Shown: positions 1 through 7,920, counted from the first letter of the stretch. The stretch: DNA of 38,917 nucleotides from Schoenoplectus triqueter (GCA_964058805.1 CAXKVV010001523.1:1-38917); one strand, 5' to 3'. Translations and numbers: made by a program. Notes: generated by a model from the letters alone, not told the origin.

Positions 1-91
1 TCCTGTCTGCACGATTCTTGAAGCATCCACCGATCTTGAAGAATATCTGACGAATGAGATCTGGCGATAGTTCGAAAATTTAAACGGAAGA

Positions 92-430
92 AGATCTGGG
101 CCTTATACATATTAGATACGTATCTTAATCAAATCTAACGGCCTAGATATGTTTAAACATTTGAATAATAACTCTGCACTAATCTGGGCCGTAGATCCAT
201 TAAACACCTATCTCAAACTAATCTGGCGGCCCAAATGAAGAAGAGAGTTGGAAAGATGCGCACTAATCTCAATATATATCTGACGGCCCAGATTAAGCCC
301 ATTAATTAAATAATAACAGAATAGTAATAACATAGAGTAAATAAATGTTTTAAAAATGTTCCTAAACTCCAAATTAACTCAAATTTGTTTCTAAAATTTT
401 CTTATTTTTCATACTATTTTTCTATACAAT
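92..430. repeat. Dispersed AT-rich repeat, left copy
   Basis: This stretch aligns by eye, in the same orientation, with about 12750-13127. Both start near a GATCTGGGCC motif, carry several CGGCCCA motifs, and share a long block from 'agagtaaataaat' through 'cctaaactccaaatta' to a run of T-rich sequence near 'tttttctata'. Similarity in that last block looks like roughly 80 percent. The two copies could be members of one dispersed family or old LTRs of a larger nested element. I could not find target-site duplications because the window starts inside or just before this copy. No coding potential is seen. Confidence 0.6.
133..293. other. Stem-loops with an ACGGCC loop
   Basis: Two stem-loops share the loop ACGGCC but have different matching stems: ATCTA/TAGAT at 133-148 and ATCTG/CAGAT at 278-293. 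A related one, ATCT/AGAT around GGGCCGT, lies at 182-196. The changed stem base is matched by its partner, so pairing is kept. This is the same behaviour seen much more strongly at 1.6-2.85 kb. Confidence 0.5.
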
Positions 431-1463
431 AATATTCCAGTTTTAGAAATATAATCATGATAAAACAATTTAAAAGCAAAATACATTACATATATTGATA
501 TAGTTGACTTAGCTTTGACTTGTCATTTTAAATGCTATAAAAATTCCAAAAATATAAATAAAAATCATAAATAATAACTAGATATATTTTAGTGATTTTT
601 TAAGTGATTTTCCATAAAATAATAATGATGATAGTAATATGCTATAATAAAAGTGAGATTAGCTATATTCTTTGATAAATAAAAAAATATAATAATAGAT
701 ATTATATTGATATTTTCTGTAAAAAAAAAATAATAGAAATAAATAACACAAAATATACAAAAATATAATACCATGATAATAAATAGTAAAATACATTTTC
801 TTTTATAATAAAGAATGATAATATAGTTTTATAATATGAATTGTATTTCTTTTGTTATTTCTATACAAATATACAATAAAAATACTTTTGATGAATAAAA
901 TGTAATAAAAATAATAGTTGTAATAAAAACATAATGAATTTCATCTCTTATGACTATTTTCAACTAATAGTAAAAATCTTATACTTTTCTATAGATAATA
1001 AATAGAAATAATAAAAATAGATATAATGAATAGTATAATAAATAGGATAGAATATTAATAATGATTTCTTTTTCTTAGCTATTATAGATAAAAAAAAATA
1101 GTAAAAATAATAATAATAATAGTAAAATAGTATAACTTACCATCTTTTAATTTTGTAAAATGATGAATAGTATTTCAATATGATAGAATATAATAATAAA
1201 ATTCTATTACTTTGGCTATTATAAATATTTTAAAAAATACAAATAAAAATCATAGCCATTTTATTTTCTATTATTTTTGTAAGTGATTTTCTACAGAATA
1301 AATAGAGTTTAGAAATAATAAAAATAAAAATTCTACTATTTTAGCCATTATAAAAATCCCTACCCCTTTTCTTATTATTTTTGTAAATAATTTTCTACAT
1401 AGATAAATAGAGTTTAAGAAATAAAAATAATAATAATAAAAAAAAATAATAATAGTAATAAGA

Positions 1464-1508
<45 letters not shown>

Positions 1509-1560
1509 GCATGATAATGAAAGATATTATATAATAGACTTTGTGCATTTTAGAAATGAA
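431..1560. other. Very AT-rich non-coding tract
   Basis: About 1.1 kb of sequence dominated by A and T, with many short runs of AATA and TAAAA. No credible coding region is present; the 61-codon reverse-strand ORF at 589-774 is low-complexity (F, I, Y and N rich) and is treated as chance. A weak tandem duplication with ~104-bp spacing is visible: 'ttatttttgt' followed by 'ttttctaca' and 'aaatagagttta' occurs near 1271 and again near 1375. Confidence 0.7.
1466..1502. repeat. (AAT)n microsatellite
   Basis: An almost perfect run of about twelve AAT trinucleotides, preceded by interrupted AAT/AAAT sequence from about 1425. It marks the end of the AT-rich tract. Confidence 0.95.
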
Positions 1561-1956
1561 TAAATATGCTCACATAAGGAGTGTAGAGCCACGTAAGAAT
1601 ATTTGCACACATGATATGACATTTAGAATAATTAGTCAAGACGAGAGTACCTTGACGGAAGATAAATAAAGTTGCAATGACAGAAGATACGTCGAGACAG
1701 GAACATCTTGACGTGAGATGATTAAGGCTTCAATAGCAATATGAGAAGATATGTCGAGACAAGAACATCTTGACACTTGATGAAGAATAACAAGATACGT
1801 CGAGACAGGAACATCTTGACGTGAAATGAATAAGGCTTTGATAGCAGCATGAAGAAGTATGTCGAGACAGGAACATCTTGACGCTTGATGAAGAATAATC
1901 AGAGCTACGACACTAGCATGGAAATATATGTCGACTCTGAAGAAGAAGAACATTAC

Positions 1957-1978
1957 GATGTCCTAGATAGGTGACATC
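1957..1978. other. GATGTC/GACATC stem-loop, copy 1
   Basis: Perfect 6-bp stem around the 10-nt loop CTAGATAGGT. The second block carries the same stem at 2184-2205 with a different 10-nt loop, CGAGCGAAGT. So here the stem is kept while the loop drifts. Confidence 0.75.
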
Positions 1979-1993
1979 TTAATGACTCGCTGC

Positions 1994-2012
1994 CATGAGC
2001 AAGTAACTCATG
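1994..2012. other. CATGAG/CTCATG stem-loop
   Basis: Perfect 6-bp stem around the 7-nt loop CAAGTAA. Its counterpart in the second block, at 2219-2241, has the same loop but the stem GTCATGAA/TTCATGAC. Both sides of the stem changed together (G to A on one side, C to T on the other). Confidence 0.8.
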
Positions 2013-2257
2013 ATTGAATACGCTCACACAAGGGGTGTAGGGCAACATAGTAATTTTGCACAAGTAATGCAACACGTAGAATGATTAGTCGAGACAAGAA
2101 CATCTTGACGCTCGCTGAAGAATGACCAAAGCCACGACATCAGCATGGAGAGATATGTCGACTTTGAAGAAGAAGAACATTACGATGTCCGAGCGAAGTG
2201 ACATCCTAATGACTCGGTGTCATGAACAAGTAATTCATGACCATTTGAGCTGGCAAG

Positions 2258-2851
2258 ACTGAACTCGTCTGTTGATGAGTTTGTCTCCTAGCTCATTTCC
2301 CGAGACTGTGAGATTGAATCGGTCTGTTGGTAGATTCATCCACAAAATAGTGAATGTGAACCGTTCTGTAGGTAGGTTCCTTCACTTACACATGCCTCAA
2401 TGTTGAACTGGCCCAGCGCTTCAGGTTTGACATTGTGTGCAATTGTGTTTCCTAGGTTTATGAATCGGCTTAGTGCTACGAATTCATGATCTAGAAGATC
2501 GGTGAGAAGAAACACGTGGGCCACATCCACCCTTCTCCTGATTCACCAACCTCAAGATCAACCGGCTCAGCGCTTCGAGTTGTATTTTGTGTGATTGGTT
2601 GTTGACTAGTTAAGATTGAACCGGTCTGTTTGTAGGTTTATCTTCTAGATCAACGGAGGTCGAGTCGGTCTGTATGTAGACTCACCTCAAGCCTCCTATG
2701 AAGAGATTAACCTGGTCTGTTGGTAAGGTTACATCTCGAGGTGGCATGGACTGAACCGATCTGTTTGTAGGTTCGTCCCCCATAGGACAAGACCGATCTG
2801 TTTGTAGGTTTGTCTTCCATAGATTGAACCGGTCTGTTTGTAGGTTCATCT
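2258..2851. repeat. Nine covarying stem-loops with GGTCTGTTTGTA-type loops
   Basis: Nine stem-loops carry a loop close to GGTCTGTTTGTA (12 nt, 10 nt in the first). The inner stems, written as 5' arm/3' arm, are: AACTC/GAGTT (2262-2281), TGAATC/GATTCA (2315-2338), GAACC/GGTTC (2358-2379), AACC/GGTT (2619-2638), GAGTC/GACTC (2662-2683), TAACCT/AGGTTA (2708-2731), GAACC/GGTTC (2753-2774), GACC/GGTT with one wobble (2791-2810) and GAACC/GGTTC (2826-2847). Most are extended by an outer stem after a one-base bulge, for example GAGGT/ACCTC around 2656-2688, GAGAT/ATCTC around 2703-2737 and GGAC/GTCC around 2748-2778. The loop is conserved and the stems covary. Function is unknown. The array sits directly upstream of a TATA box. 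Confidence 0.85.
2401..2586. repeat. Three stem-loops with a GGCTCAGCGCTTC-type loop
   Basis: A second class of stem-loop lies between the third and fourth members of the GGTCTG class. The 13-nt loops are GGCCCAGCGCTTC (2410-2422), GGCTTAGTGCTAC (2467-2479) and GGCTCAGCGCTTC (2564-2576). The flanking arms are TGTTGAACT/AGGTTTGACA, TTATGAATC/GAATTCATGA and AGATCAACC/GAGTTGTATT. Each pair matches after allowing one unpaired base at the same place in the 3' arm, so stems again change in step. A further nested stem (GGTGA/TCACC with GAGAAG/CTTCTC) spans 2501-2547. Confidence 0.65.
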
Positions 2852-2863
2852 TCCGTAGACCCT

Positions 2864-2872
2864 TTTATAAAT
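2864..2872 (+). promoter_or_regulatory. Probable TATA box
   Basis: TTTATAAAT lies just after the last stem-loop and ~160 bp before the first retroelement-like codons. Transcription would be expected to start near 2895-2905, close to a pyrimidine-rich stretch (TTGCTTCTCTCTTTC). If the stem-loop field is LTR U3, this would be the LTR promoter. No second LTR is available to confirm it. Confidence 0.5.
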
Positions 2873-2967
2873 CTAGACGACCACTTGACCATCTTTTAAC
2901 TATACTATTTGCTTCTCTCTTTCAAAGATCCAGAGGTGCCTCGAGGTTCGTAGCCCAGGGTAATTAA

Positions 2968-2989
2968 CGGTGGGGGCTTGCGCCCACCG
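2968..2989 (+). other. Strong leader hairpin, possible primer-binding-site region
   Basis: A perfect 7-bp GC-rich stem, CGGTGGG/CCCACCG, closes the loop GGCTTGCG. It follows a CCTCGAGG palindrome at 2939-2946. The 3' half, TTGCGCCCACCGG, resembles the TTGGCGCCCACCG-like sequence often seen at the primer-binding region of plant Tat elements, but it is not exact. The hairpin is certain as sequence; the primer-binding role is a guess. Confidence 0.35.
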
Positions 2990-3183
2990 GAATCTACAAG
3001 AACTCACAATCACTAAAAACCCCCTGAATGTGCATCCAAACATCTCTAAACGGCAGAATCGGCCGACACCCAGCAGATGCACGCTCGGGAGGGATCTCCG
3101 TGTCCTTCTTCCGCAGAACCCATCGCCCGGCGGCGGTGCGGCGGCGCGCGAAAAAGGGTCGCACAAGCGGATTGACACTTCCC

Positions 3184-3441
3184 GCCTGTAAACGACCCGC
3201 AGATATAGACAAGGCAAGTGAAGGCGAATTCTGCCCCTATCACCGCGTACTGGGCCACACAATTGAAGAATGCTGGGTATTCAAGGATCTTGTAGAAAAA
3301 GGATACAAGGACGGAACAATCCAGCTCTCGAAAAGCTTTCAACAAGACCCGGCTCCGCACAGTTCAAATAACAAAGGTAAAGGGGTTGCCTATACAATCT
3401 CGCATACTCCTGTACCTAACAAACCCAAAGTTGCGAGATGA
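3184..3441 (+). pseudogene. gag: gag C-terminal remnant with zinc knuckle
   Basis: The readable frame runs from 3028, but only the part from about 3184 looks like gag. It carries the plant gypsy-type motif C-x2-H-x4-H-x4-C (CPYHRVLGHTIEEC, first Cys codon at 3232), followed by a short acidic/lysine-rich helix-like stretch typical of the region after this motif. In intact elements gag packages the RNA genome. The large N-terminal capsid part is missing. Upstream, 3085-3190 is an unusually GC-rich patch (arginine and proline codons, GGCGGCGGTGCGGCGGCG) that does not resemble gag and may be inserted or rearranged sequence. The frame ends at a TGA (3439-3441) that is in the same frame as the pol segment from 3478, so gag and pol may once have been one reading frame. 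Confidence 0.75.
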
Positions 3442-3477
3442 AAACCAATCAAAGAAATCTACCACTCCAACTCAGTC

Positions 3478-4409
3478 ATGAATATTGAAATAGAGGAGGA
3501 GATGACAGCGTTAGGAATTACTGTGGTTCCCGAAAGGCATTTCAAAGACCTCATGCTAAGGGAAGTAAACCACATTCAGACTCTAAAGACCTTTGTTGTG
3601 CCGGCAAAAGTAGAGCGCATCAAAGGAAGAACTATCATCCACAAAGCTATAATCTTCTACCAGAGTGACTCGACCCAGTCTCTGAAGAACCCTAATCATG
3701 ACACCTGGAAGAAGTGGATGATAGAGCAAGAGTCAGGAAGTACAACGAGCGATGACGCCATATCCCATCCTTTTGAAAAGAAGTTGTACGAATTAGCTAA
3801 AAGGGCGAAGTGCCTGAGGGACATGTCCAAGGTCGAGGCCAAGCACTTTAGTGACCTCTGGAATGGCAGCCAGAATAAAGTTTTAGACCTGGATGGTAAA
3901 ATAAAATACACCCGAGGGTTAGGGTATAACTGTGATGACGCAGCATGCTTTGAGGGGTCCCTCAACGAGCGCCGAACAGAAGAAAGCTGTTGCATGACTA
4001 TTGTTGAGGTATTAGACGACAAGTCAGAAGAAGACAGCACCCCAGTCCTGAAAAATGCCTTGAAGCAGCTGGAAAAGGAGTCTAATACGGTCAATGAGTT
4101 AACCGAGATCAACTTAGGAACAAAAGAAGACCCGCGACCAACTTTCATAAGCGCGTCATTACCAGAAGAGGTGGCTGGCAAGTTGAAAACCTTTCTTAAA
4201 GGATACATGGATTGTTTCGCTTGGAGTTACAAAGAAATGCCCGGACTAGACCCTAACATAGCAGTTCACTACCTAAAGATTGATCCCACCTTCAAACCAA
4301 TCAAACAAGCGTCAAGGCGAATGAGAATAGAACTTGAAGAAAAGATCGTAGAAGAAACGAAGAAACTCATTGACGCAGGCTTTATACGGGAAGAAAAACG
4401 CCAGAATGG
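3478..4409 (+). pseudogene. pol: pol N-terminal part: linker and start of reverse transcriptase
   Basis: The frame runs from 3478 until it shifts between about 4391 and 4412. The first ~240 codons form a linker rich in charged residues. I see no D-S/T-G active-site motif, so the protease domain is absent or unrecognisable. From about codon 220 the sequence matches the lead-in to plant gypsy reverse transcriptase: 'FAWSYKEMPGLDPNIAVHYL' and then 'KLIDAGFIRE'. Beyond the shift this frame stops at 4479, while the true continuation is one frame over. The start at 3478 is only the first ATG after the TGA at 3439; the frame is open back across that stop. Confidence 0.8.
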
Positions 4410-4988
4410 GTGGCCAGTATTATCCCGGTTAAAAAGAAAAATGGGCAGATTCGCATCTGTGTGGATTTTCGAAACTTAAACAAGGCGTGCCCAAAAGATG
4501 ATTTCTCGCTCCCGGTAACCAAAATCATAATTAACCATACATCCTTCTATGAAGTGTTCTCCTTCATGGACGGTTATGCGAGCTATAATCAAATTAAAAT
4601 GGCGCTAGAAGATGAAAAACACACAGCCTTCCGCACGCCGATTGGCATTTATTGCTACAAAGTCATGCCATTCGGGCTAAAAAATGCGGGTGCTACCTAC
4701 CAACGGGCAATGACAAAAATATTCGATGATCTGATCCACAAGATAGTTGAGTGCTATGTGGATGACCTGATCATTAAAGCCATGTCATATGAAGAACACC
4801 TCCAATATCTTGAGGTCATTTTCAGCCGTCTAAGAGAACATGTGCTCAAATTAAACTCATTGAAATGCGCGTTCATGGTATCATCTGGTAAATTTTTAGG
4901 GTTTGTGGTATGCCATAGGGGAATCGAAATAGACCCGGACAAAATTAAAGCGATCATGGAGCTATCCCCGCCAAAGAATTTGAAATAA
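4410..4988 (+). pseudogene. pol: Reverse transcriptase core
   Basis: This segment carries the catalytic core of a Ty3/gypsy reverse transcriptase, which copies element RNA into DNA. Visible motifs are 'VKKKNGQIRICVDFRNLNKA' (residues 7-26), 'FSFMDGYASYNQI' with the first catalytic Asp (codon at 4569), 'MPFGLKNAGATYQRAM', and the YVDD box (4755-4766) with both catalytic Asp residues. The core motifs are intact even though the reading frame is broken on both sides, by a frameshift just upstream and a TAA at 4986-4988. It continues in the same frame after that stop. Confidence 0.9.
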
Positions 4989-5618
4989 TTGCGATCCCTA
5001 CAGGGACAGTTGGCGTATATCAGACGATTCATAGCTAATTTATCAGGCAAAATCTAGCTCTTCACCCGATTAACTAAAAAGAACATCCCGTTCAAATGGG
5101 ACGGCGAGTGCCAACAAGCCTTTGAAGAGATCAAATCTTATCTACTCAACCCTCCAGTATTGGCGGCACCCATACTTAGAAAAGAACTCATTCTATATAC
5201 GACCGCCCTGGACAGATCCTTGGGAGCCCTGTTAGCGCAAGAAAACTAGGATGGCAATCAAAATGTGCTATACTACTTAAGCCGTATGATGGTGGGGGCA
5301 AAACACGGGTATTCGCCGATCGAAAAGCATTGTTTAGCCCTAATCTTTACAGTAAAGAAATTAAGGCACTACATGCTGACACATAAAATCATCTTAATCT
5401 CTAAAGTAGATCCACTCAAGTATCTTATGACTCGGCCAATGCTGACGGGTAGATTGGCCAAGTGGGCGATCATTCTCACTGAGTTTGACATCACCTACAC
5501 ACCACAAAAGGCGATCAAGGGGCAGGCATTGGCAGACTTCTTAGCTGCACACCTAATTCAAGATAACTCTTCATTAAAATGTGACTTTCCCGACGAGGAA
5601 ACTCTACACATTGAATAA
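4989..5618 (+). pseudogene. pol: Reverse transcriptase connection and first RNase H
   Basis: Same frame as the upstream core, interrupted by TAG codons at 5055 and 5247. 'LQGQLAYIRRFIANLSG' is the typical end of the reverse transcriptase thumb. It is followed by the gypsy RNase H: 'LYTTALDRSLGALLAQ' with the first catalytic Asp, 'YYLSRMMVGAKHGYSPIEKH' with the catalytic Glu, and 'LAKWAIILTEFDITYTPQKA'. The domain ends with 'KGQALADFLAAH', the usual bridge to the second RNase H in Tat elements. The TAA at 5616 ends the segment. RNase H removes the RNA strand during reverse transcription. Confidence 0.88.
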
Positions 5619-5633
5619 GAAAATCCTATATGA

Positions 5634-6040
5634 GAGTTGTACTTCGATGGTGCCTCGTCAATTAGACCAATCGCGGGCTTAGGAGTTCCGACTGTGCGAG
5701 TTGGAGTAGGGCTAGTCTTCGTAACCCCGGAAGGTGAGATAATACGACATTCTCTAGCCTTAACTGAGTCATGCACAAATAATGAGGCAGAGTATGAAGC
5801 ACTGATCGCCGGACTAGAGCTATCGCTAGAGCTATGAATCAAAGCTGTACGCATCTTTGGAGACTCCCAGCTGATCATAAATCAAATAATTGGCGAATAT
5901 AAGGTCTTAAAGCCAGAGCTAATACAATATCATCAAAAGGCCATGGAACTAATGAAGAAAATCTTATATGTATCCATTGAGAAGGTCACGAGGGCTGTAA
6001 ATGATGAAGCAGACGCGTTGGCCAAACTTGCCAAGGAGCT
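5634..6040 (+). pseudogene. pol: Second, archaeal-type RNase H (aRNH)
   Basis: After stops at 5616 and 5631 the same frame opens into a second RNase H. The four acidic positions can all be seen: Asp in YFDGAS (about 5643), Glu in NNEAEYEALIAGLEL, Asp in FGDSQLIINQI (after a TGA at 5835), and Asp in NDEADALAKLA (about 6000). A second RNase H of this kind is known only in the Tat lineage among plant gypsy elements and is the main basis for the lineage call. Apart from the stop at 5835 the domain is well preserved. Confidence 0.85.
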
Positions 6041-6827
6041 GGGTGAACCAACAGAGCCGGAAATCCACATCATCGTTCGCAATAGAAGGCCATTATCATT
6101 GTGTCAGACAACAAATGATGCAAATAATGAAGATATTGGACCAAGAAGGGTGGAATGTCAAGAAGCAATGATAACTGAAGAAGACGATGATTGGAGGCGG
6201 CTCATCGAATATTTTCGGCATGGTACCCTTCCCAAAGATAAAAGAGCAGCTGATCAACTAAGAAAGCGTGTACTACGGTATGCGTATGTAGGCAATACGC
6301 TATACCGTAGGTCCTATGATCAACTGTGGCTGAGATGTGTATTAGGGCCTGAAGCCGAGCAGGTTATGAAAGAAATCCATTTCGGACTATGTGGAGCACA
6401 TCAGTCTGGGCCAAAGATGAAGTTAAAAATCAAGCGAATAGGGTATTATTGGCCCACAATGATGGCTGATTGTGAAGCTCACGCGAAGAAGTGCCAGATA
6501 TACGGCCCTTTCATACATCAAGCGCCAAGCCCGTTGCACCCCACAGTAGCATCCTGGACATTCAATATGTGGGGCACAGACATAGTGGGACCTATAGACC
6601 CTCCTATGTCGAGGGGCCACCGGTTTATTTTGGCGGTGACGGATTACTTTACTAAATGGGCTGAAGTCATTCCGCTCAAAAAAGTTAAAGCATCCGATGT
6701 AGTTAAATTTTTTAAAATGCACATCCTTTACCGATTCGGCACCCCACAACGAATAATATCTGATAACGGGACAGCCTTCAAAAGCTCTAAAATCTATGCC
6801 CTGGCGGAGCAGTTCAACATCGATTAG
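6041..6827 (+). pseudogene. pol: Integrase: zinc-binding domain and most of the catalytic core
   Basis: Integrase inserts element DNA into the host genome. The zinc-binding region has His in KEIHFG (6378) and GAHQSGPK (6399) and Cys in ADCEAH (6471) and KKCQIY (6492). The last expected Cys of the C-x2-C pair is replaced by Tyr and a few residues are missing after it, so metal binding is probably lost. The core has the first catalytic Asp in MWGTDIVGPI (6579) and the second in RIISDNGTAF (6762). A TAG at 6825 interrupts the core; the catalytic Glu lies in the continuation. Confidence 0.88.
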
Positions 6828-7427
6828 AGATTCTCGTCCATTTACAACCCGAGAGCCAATGGTCTAGCTGAAGCCTTCAACAAAACCCTAATCAATATCA
6901 TGAAGAAGACTGTGGATGGTAACCAACGAAACTAGGATAACCGTCTACAGGAGGCATTATGGGCTTATCGAACTACGTACTGAACACCTACGCAAGCCGC
7001 CCCGTACTCTCTGGCTTTTGAGGTTGAAGCCGTTCTCCCTCTTGAGATGAAATTACCATCATTGCGGGTGGCTATGCAAAATGATATGACCATGGATGAA
7101 TGTCAACAATTCAGATTGGACGAATTGGATGCCATGGATGAAAAGAGACTGATAGCCCAGCAGAATCTCGAAATATATCAGGCGAAAATGGCAAGGGCTT
7201 ACGATAAAATAGCGTGAGTTAGGGCATTTCAACAAGGAGAGCTTGTTCTTGTTCTTAAAAGGCCGATCATTGGCCGGCACATCGGCCCAAAATTTTCTCC
7301 AAATTGGGAGGGGTCATACGTAGTTGAGAAGGTATACGGGGGCGGTGCATACCAACTCATAGACCATGAAGGTGAAAGGCCCATGCCACCAATTAATGGG
7401 CGATATCTGAAGAAATACTACACATAA
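6828..7427 (+). pseudogene. pol: Integrase C-terminal part and end of pol
   Basis: Continues in frame after the TAG at 6825. 'NPRANGLAEAFNKTL' supplies the catalytic Glu (codon at 6870), which leaves 35 residues between it and the second Asp, as expected for D,D35E. 'EALWAYRTTY' and 'TPTQAAPYSLAF' are standard gypsy integrase motifs, followed by a charged helical stretch. The end carries a GPY/F-like module ('GPKFSPNWEGSYVVEKVYGG') and finishes with 'NGRYLKKYYT' and a TAA at 7425, the usual end for this lineage. No chromodomain follows. Internal stops lie at 6933, 6981 and 7215. Confidence 0.88.
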
Positions 7428-7920
7428 CCCAGGTCGGGGCCGATCGAGTAGTATGTATTGTAAATAAATAAAGTAAGAAATAAGTGTTCGCTTACACACA
7501 CGTACACGAAACACAAACCCAAATCTAACCTCCACTTTTGCATAAAAATCTCAAAAACCTTACTTATGCATTTGTAAATAGAATGCATCCAAAAATCTAA
7601 AATCACACAAACACATCTAACCCTAAAACAAAATAAGAAGAAAGAAGAATGAAATATTTCAGTGACAAAACCGCACGAGAGTATAAGGCGAGAGCTTTGG
7701 TGTTTGGGCTCACAATACAAATACCACTGGTTTTGTCCATTTGATATAGAATAAACATAAAAATGGGCAGGGTTTGCAGTTTGTCCCTCAAACTATCTGC
7801 TGCCCAATGACGAAAGTTGCTCATATTGGTCGCCCGCGGCGCAAGCCAAAGGATAGGTCGAGCAAATTGGTGGCTAGTAAGTAGTCACTTCCGAGGGCAT
7901 GTAAATAAATAACTCTCGTA

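Larger units (their letters stand above)
1635..2109. repeat. Six GTCRAG-loop-CTTGAC stem-loops
   Basis: Six stem-loops share a 10-nt loop (ACAGGAACAT, ACAAGAACAT or ACGAGAGTAC). They are at 1635-1656 (GTCAAG/CTTGAC), 1689-1714 (ACGTCGAG/CTTGACGT), 1752-1775 (TGTCGAG/CTTGACA), 1797-1822 (ACGTCGAG/CTTGACGT), 1860-1883 (TGTCGAG/CTTGACG) and 2088-2109 (GTCGAG/CTTGAC). The CGAG/CTTG stems contain one G-T wobble, which becomes a full pair in the first unit (CAAG/CTTG). The outer pair switches between C-G and T-A. Confidence 0.8.
1567..2241. repeat. Duplicated block rich in stem-loops
   Basis: Two copies of a block lie in direct orientation, at about 1567-2013 and 2022-2241. Each begins with GCTCACA..AAGG.GTGTAG and runs through a CTTGAC stem-loop, a GTCGACT..GAAGAAGAAGAACATTACG stretch, a GATGTC/GACATC stem-loop and a CATGA/TCATG stem-loop. 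The first copy is longer because it carries four extra GTCGAG stem-loop units. The 105-codon reverse-strand ORF at 1636-1953 simply reads through these repeats and is not a gene. The block may be part of an LTR U3 region of the retroelement downstream, but no second LTR was found to prove that. Confidence 0.75.
3028..7427 (+). mobile_element. Decayed Ty3/gypsy retrotransposon, Tat lineage, internal region
   Basis: The internal region reads in order: gag zinc-knuckle remnant, reverse transcriptase, RNase H, a second RNase H of archaeal type, and integrase. The extra RNase H between RNase H and integrase is the known hallmark of the plant Tat lineage, and the absence of a chromodomain fits too. 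The element is dead. It has a stop at the gag-pol junction (3439), a frameshift near 4391-4412, and in-frame stops at 4986, 5055, 5247, 5616, 5631, 5835, 6825, 6933, 6981 and 7215. The N-terminal part of gag and the aspartic protease were not seen. No matching 3' LTR was found between 7428 and 13127, so the element is probably truncated or was rearranged after insertion. Confidence 0.92.

Noticed and set aside
1636..1953. 105-codon reverse-strand ORF
   Set aside because: Its protein is internally repetitive only because it reads the GTCGAG stem-loop units.
2900..3360. Overlapping reverse-strand and alternative-frame ORFs
   Set aside because: They are shadows of the GC-rich patch and the gag zinc-knuckle frame, and have no family resemblance.
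3478..4479. An intact protein gene of 333 codons
   Set aside because: Its C-terminal ~25 codons are out of frame with the reverse transcriptase that follows; it is the front of a frameshifted pol.
7618..7629. Telomere-like AACCCTAAAAC
   Set aside because: A single imperfect unit with no tandem neighbours.
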